From NCBI GenBank assembly GCA_046496815.1, contig JAWOGN010000201.1, forward strand, positions 1 to 9,408: a DNA stretch of 9,408 nucleotides, read 5' to 3'. Source of the DNA: JAWOGN01 sp046496815. GTDB taxonomy: Bacteria > Desulfobacterota > DSM-4660 > Desulfatiglandales > Desulfatiglandaceae. Below the pieces are notes generated by a model, which worked only from the letters and a program-made list of their open reading frames with translations, was not told where the DNA came from and ran no database searches. Shown piece by piece: positions 7,545-9,408 of the stretch (positions are counted from its first letter, which is position 1; every line of letters begins with the position of its first letter). The translations under genes were made by a program, and so were the position numbers.

Positions 7545-7585
7545 TGGGGCAGGGGCGTCACATTTCATAACGGCCGCCTGCCCCA
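7545..7585 (-). terminator. Strong stem-loop between dppA and dppB (attenuator or 3'-end stabiliser)
   Basis: A 9-bp perfect stem, TGGGGCAGG (7545-7553) with CCTGCCCCA (7577-7585), closes 23 bases. GGC/GCC (7554-7556 and 7573-7575) can extend it past one bulged base. Read on the operon strand it is followed by AAATTTAT, a weak U-tract, so partial termination or protection of the dppA message from 3' nucleases is more likely than full termination. On the opposite strand an ATTTTT run follows, which makes it look more like a plus-strand terminator, but no plus-strand gene leads into it. Confidence 0.55.
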
Positions 7586-7640
7586 TTTTTCGGCACGATG
7601 CCTGTCGATCCGATTTCTTTGCGCGTTGAGACACCATGGA

Positions 7641-7677
7641 TTGTTGCCAAGAGGCACCTTTTTTCAGCTGACAACAA
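7641..7677 (-). other. Second stem-loop just after dppA
   Basis: In the operon transcript TTGTTGTC (7677-7670) can pair with GGCAACAA (7648-7641), 8 bp with one G-U, around a 21-base loop, beginning 27 bases after the dppA stop. A competing small hairpin TGCC-TCTT-GGCA uses part of the same bases. No U-run follows. Weaker than the neighbouring stem-loop; it may help protect the 3' end of dppA mRNA. Confidence 0.3.
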
Positions 7678-7703
7678 ACCACCGACAACTGCCCTTTTCG
7701 CTT

Positions 7704-9257
7704 TTACTTGTACACCAGATCTCCCAAATACGGGAAGTTCATCGTGTTAACGATGGGCTTGATACCCACCTTATTTTTGCCTGCGTAGGAATGGTTCTGC
7801 CAGTGAAACGGCACAAAGGCTGCTTCGTCATAGAGTATCTTTTCGATCTCCTGGAGCATCTGCGTGCGTTTCTTTAGATCCGTCTCGGACTGAGCCGCAA
7901 GTGTCAGTTCGTCGATTTTAGGGTTGCAGTAATTGCCGCTGTTATACTGTCCATAGCCCGTTTCCTTGTTCGGACACATCATCAAAAATTCACTGAAATT
8001 ACCGGAATCTTCCGTGTCCGAATGCCAACCGATCAATTGCATATCGGCGACCTGGGCGTCAAACTCATCCCAGTACTGCGCCTTTGGCATTGTCTTAAGG
8101 TTCACCTTTATTTTGATCTTTGACAGCATCGACACCACGGCTTCGGCAATTTTTTCGTCATTGACATAGCGGTTGTTCGGGGCGATCATGGTGCACTCAA
8201 ACCCGTTTTCCAGCCCGGCCTCTTTCATCAGGGCCTTGGCCTTTTCCAGGTCATAGCGGGGTACCAACGCAGGATCGTGTCCCATGTATCCTTCAGGGCT
8301 CTGCTGACCGGCCGGCGTAGCCGTTCCTTTCATGATCATTTTGGCAATGCCCACATTATTGACGGCGTAGACAATGGCTTGCCGCACTCGCACATCCTTG
8401 AACTCGGATCGCCGTTTCTGGTTTAACTGAACCGTGATGATCCGACCGCCGGGATAAGTCACCAGCTTGACATTGGCATCCTTTCGGATTCTTTGAAAAT
8501 CCTGGGGCGGCACCGGCGTAATCATATCGACATCCCCGGACAGCAACGCCGCCACACGGGTGGCATCCTCCTTGATCGGCGTCAGAATGATCTCGTCGAC
8601 ATTTCCGGGGGAATTCTTATCCCAGTAGTCGGCGAATCTTTCAAAGACATACTTCGCACCCTGTTCCCAATGGGTGACCCTGTAAGCGCCCGTGCCGGAT
8701 TCATTCTTCAGCGCGAATGACGGGCCGATCTTTACGACCGCGTCTTTCGGCTGGCCGGTGTCATCCGTGCCGGTGTAGAATTCGCTGTCCAGGGGAAAGA
8801 TATAGGTGGCCATGTTTATCAGGAGCGCATAGGGCTTTTTGGTCTTGATATCAACCGTGTAATCATCGACGATATGGCACCCTTCAAATGGCTCGAAAAG
8901 TCCTTTAAAATCCGGGCTCTTGTAGAACCGATCAAACGTAAATTTTACATCTTTGGCCGTGAAGGGGTTGCCGCTATGGAATTTGACACCTTTTCGCAAA
9001 TAGAATCGCATGGTCAGGTCATCCAGACGCTCCCACTTTTCGGCCAGGCGGGGTTCAAAATGCATGTCCTGAGCGTACCGTACCAGGGGATCAAAGACCC
9101 AGTGTGAGTATTGAAGCATTCCACCGGACAACTGAACCTGGGGATCCTGCGATACAGGACCGGCATCCAGTGCCAGCTTCAGGGTCTTTCCACTTGCGAA
9201 GGTCCCCAGTGATAACAGCACGACAAACGCCAAACACAACACAAATAGCTTTCTCAT
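7704..9257 (-). CDS. dppA: Periplasmic solute-binding protein of a peptide-type ABC importer (SBP family 5)
   Basis: A 517-aa extracytoplasmic binding protein that would capture the solute and deliver it to DppBC. It starts with a Sec signal peptide (MRKLF, hydrophobic core about 4-19, probable cut after ASG near residue 23). There is no lipobox cysteine, so it should be a free periplasmic protein in a Gram-negative cell. Family-5 marks are HWVFDPLVR (52-60), LAEKW (71-75), LRKGVKFHSGNPFTAKDVKFTFD (87-109, written across the family signature), GTGAYRV (188-194), VRQAIVYAVN (291-300), the ligand-side GWHSDTEDSGNF (410-421) and CNPKIDELT (444-452). Family members bind dipeptides, oligopeptides, nickel complexes, haem or sugars. 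The GWxxDxxDxxNF-type motif and the D and F ATPases favour peptides, but specificity is inference. An AGGAGG site lies 5 bases before the ATG, and a near-consensus promoter lies upstream. Confidence 0.94.
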   Translation of the reverse strand: MRKLFVLCLAFVVLLSLGTFASGKTLKLALDAGPVSQDPQVQLSGGMLQYSHWVFDPLVRYAQDMHFEPRLAEKWERLDDLTMRFYLRKGVKFHSGNPFTAKDVKFTFDRFYKSPDFKGLFEPFEGCHIVDDYTVDIKTKKPYALLINMATYIFPLDSEFYTGTDDTGQPKDAVVKIGPSFALKNESGTGAYRVTHWEQGAKYVFERFADYWDKNSPGNVDEIILTPIKEDATRVAALLSGDVDMITPVPPQDFQRIRKDANVKLVTYPGGRIITVQLNQKRRSEFKDVRVRQAIVYAVNNVGIAKMIMKGTATPAGQQSPEGYMGHDPALVPRYDLEKAKALMKEAGLENGFECTMIAPNNRYVNDEKIAEAVVSMLSKIKIKVNLKTMPKAQYWDEFDAQVADMQLIGWHSDTEDSGNFSEFLMMCPNKETGYGQYNSGNYCNPKIDELTLAAQSETDLKKRTQMLQEIEKILYDEAAFVPFHWQNHSYAGKNKVGIKPIVNTMNFPYLGDLVYK

Positions 9258-9290
9258 CTTTTCCTCCTTTTCTTGGTTTCCGTTTGTTTA

Positions 9291-9310
9291 GAAACAGGCG
9301 ATCCTGTCTC
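9291..9310 (-). promoter_or_regulatory. Stem-loop in the dppA leader
   Basis: In the operon transcript GAGACAGG (9310-9303) can pair with CCTGTTTC (9298-9291) through eight pairs including one G-U, with the four-base loop ATCG. It lies between the predicted transcription start (about 9343) and the dppA ribosome binding site (9263-9268), ending about 23 bases before that site. It is not followed by a U-run, so it is no terminator. It could stabilise the mRNA 5' end or be a protein or small-RNA target. It matches no riboswitch I recognise. Confidence 0.4.
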
Positions 9311-9349
9311 GGCGCGATACCCGATGGGCTCGGCTCACGAACGGGAAAG

Positions 9350-9378
9350 AGTATAAAAGACCCCGGTTTGTGTGTCAA
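9350..9378 (-). promoter_or_regulatory. Near-consensus sigma-70 promoter of the dpp operon
   Basis: On the minus strand a perfect -35 box TTGACA (9378-9373) is followed after exactly 17 bases by TATACT (9355-9350), five of six matches to the -10 consensus. Transcription should begin near 9343, leaving a leader of about 85 bases before the dppA ATG at 9257. This predicts strong basal expression. No clear operator was identified, and only 30 bases lie upstream within the window. Confidence 0.8.
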
Positions 9379-9408
9379 CGAGAATACATCTTAAAAAATG
9401 CGCGTTGC

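Larger units (their letters stand above)
7392..7703 (-). other. dppA-dppB intercistronic region
   Basis: 312 bases with no supported gene, unusually long inside an operon whose other junctions are 4-base overlaps to 4-base gaps. It holds two stem-loop candidates (7545-7585 and 7641-7677), listed separately. No convincing -35/-10 pair was found for a separate dppB promoter. The likely role is uneven expression within the operon, with much binding protein and less permease and ATPase, as seen in other binding-protein-dependent importers. Confidence 0.5.

Noticed and set aside
8874..9394. Plus-strand open frames across dppA and its leader
   Set aside because: They are antisense to dppA or its promoter region and show no start signals or protein family features.

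Overview
The window looks like a chromosomal stretch of a Gram-negative bacterium. Dense ABC-transporter gene packing, E. coli-like sigma-70 promoter boxes and strong purine Shine-Dalgarno sequences support this. The style of the proteins (a short aldo/keto reductase variant and Dpp/Opp transporter proteins) would fit a deltaproteobacterial / Desulfobacterota-type host, but that is an impression from sequence alone, not a measurement. No RNA gene, CRISPR array, intact insertion sequence or integrase was seen.

Left part (1-2600): gene-poor, more AT-rich and partly decayed. Bases 1-501 hold no convincing gene: a possible minus-strand start running off the left edge, an 80-codon open frame with no usable start, and a 10-bp inverted repeat. 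A complete plus-strand gene (about 598-1413) encodes an aldo/keto reductase-fold protein in which none of the four classical catalytic residues can be recognised. It is followed by a multi-frameshift pseudogene of a six-helix membrane protein (1527-2176), then 424 bases without a convincing gene that end in a good promoter candidate with a palindrome between its -35 and -10 boxes.

Middle (2601-3503): a plus-strand ADP-ribosylglycohydrolase-family protein with a strong ribosome binding site. Its metal-binding motifs are reduced compared with DraG/ARH enzymes. It converges on the transporter operon, with 17 bases between the stop codons.

Right part (3521-9408): a complete minus-strand dipeptide/oligopeptide-type ABC importer operon, read right to left as dppA (periplasmic binding protein), dppB and dppC (permeases), dppD and dppF (ATPases). 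A near-consensus sigma-70 promoter (TTGACA, 17 bases, TATACT) lies about 95 bases before dppA, and a stem-loop sits in the leader. dppB/dppC overlap by ATGA, dppC/dppD are one base apart and dppD/dppF four bases apart, which indicates translational coupling. A 312-base gap with a strong stem-loop separates dppA from dppB and probably lowers permease and ATPase expression relative to the binding protein. The binding protein would capture a peptide-like solute in the periplasm and deliver it to the DppBC channel, powered by DppDF. The exact substrate cannot be read from the sequence.

I do not see strong evidence for a new multi-gene system. The most unusual items are the two enzyme-fold proteins with altered active sites and the promoter-embedded palindrome.
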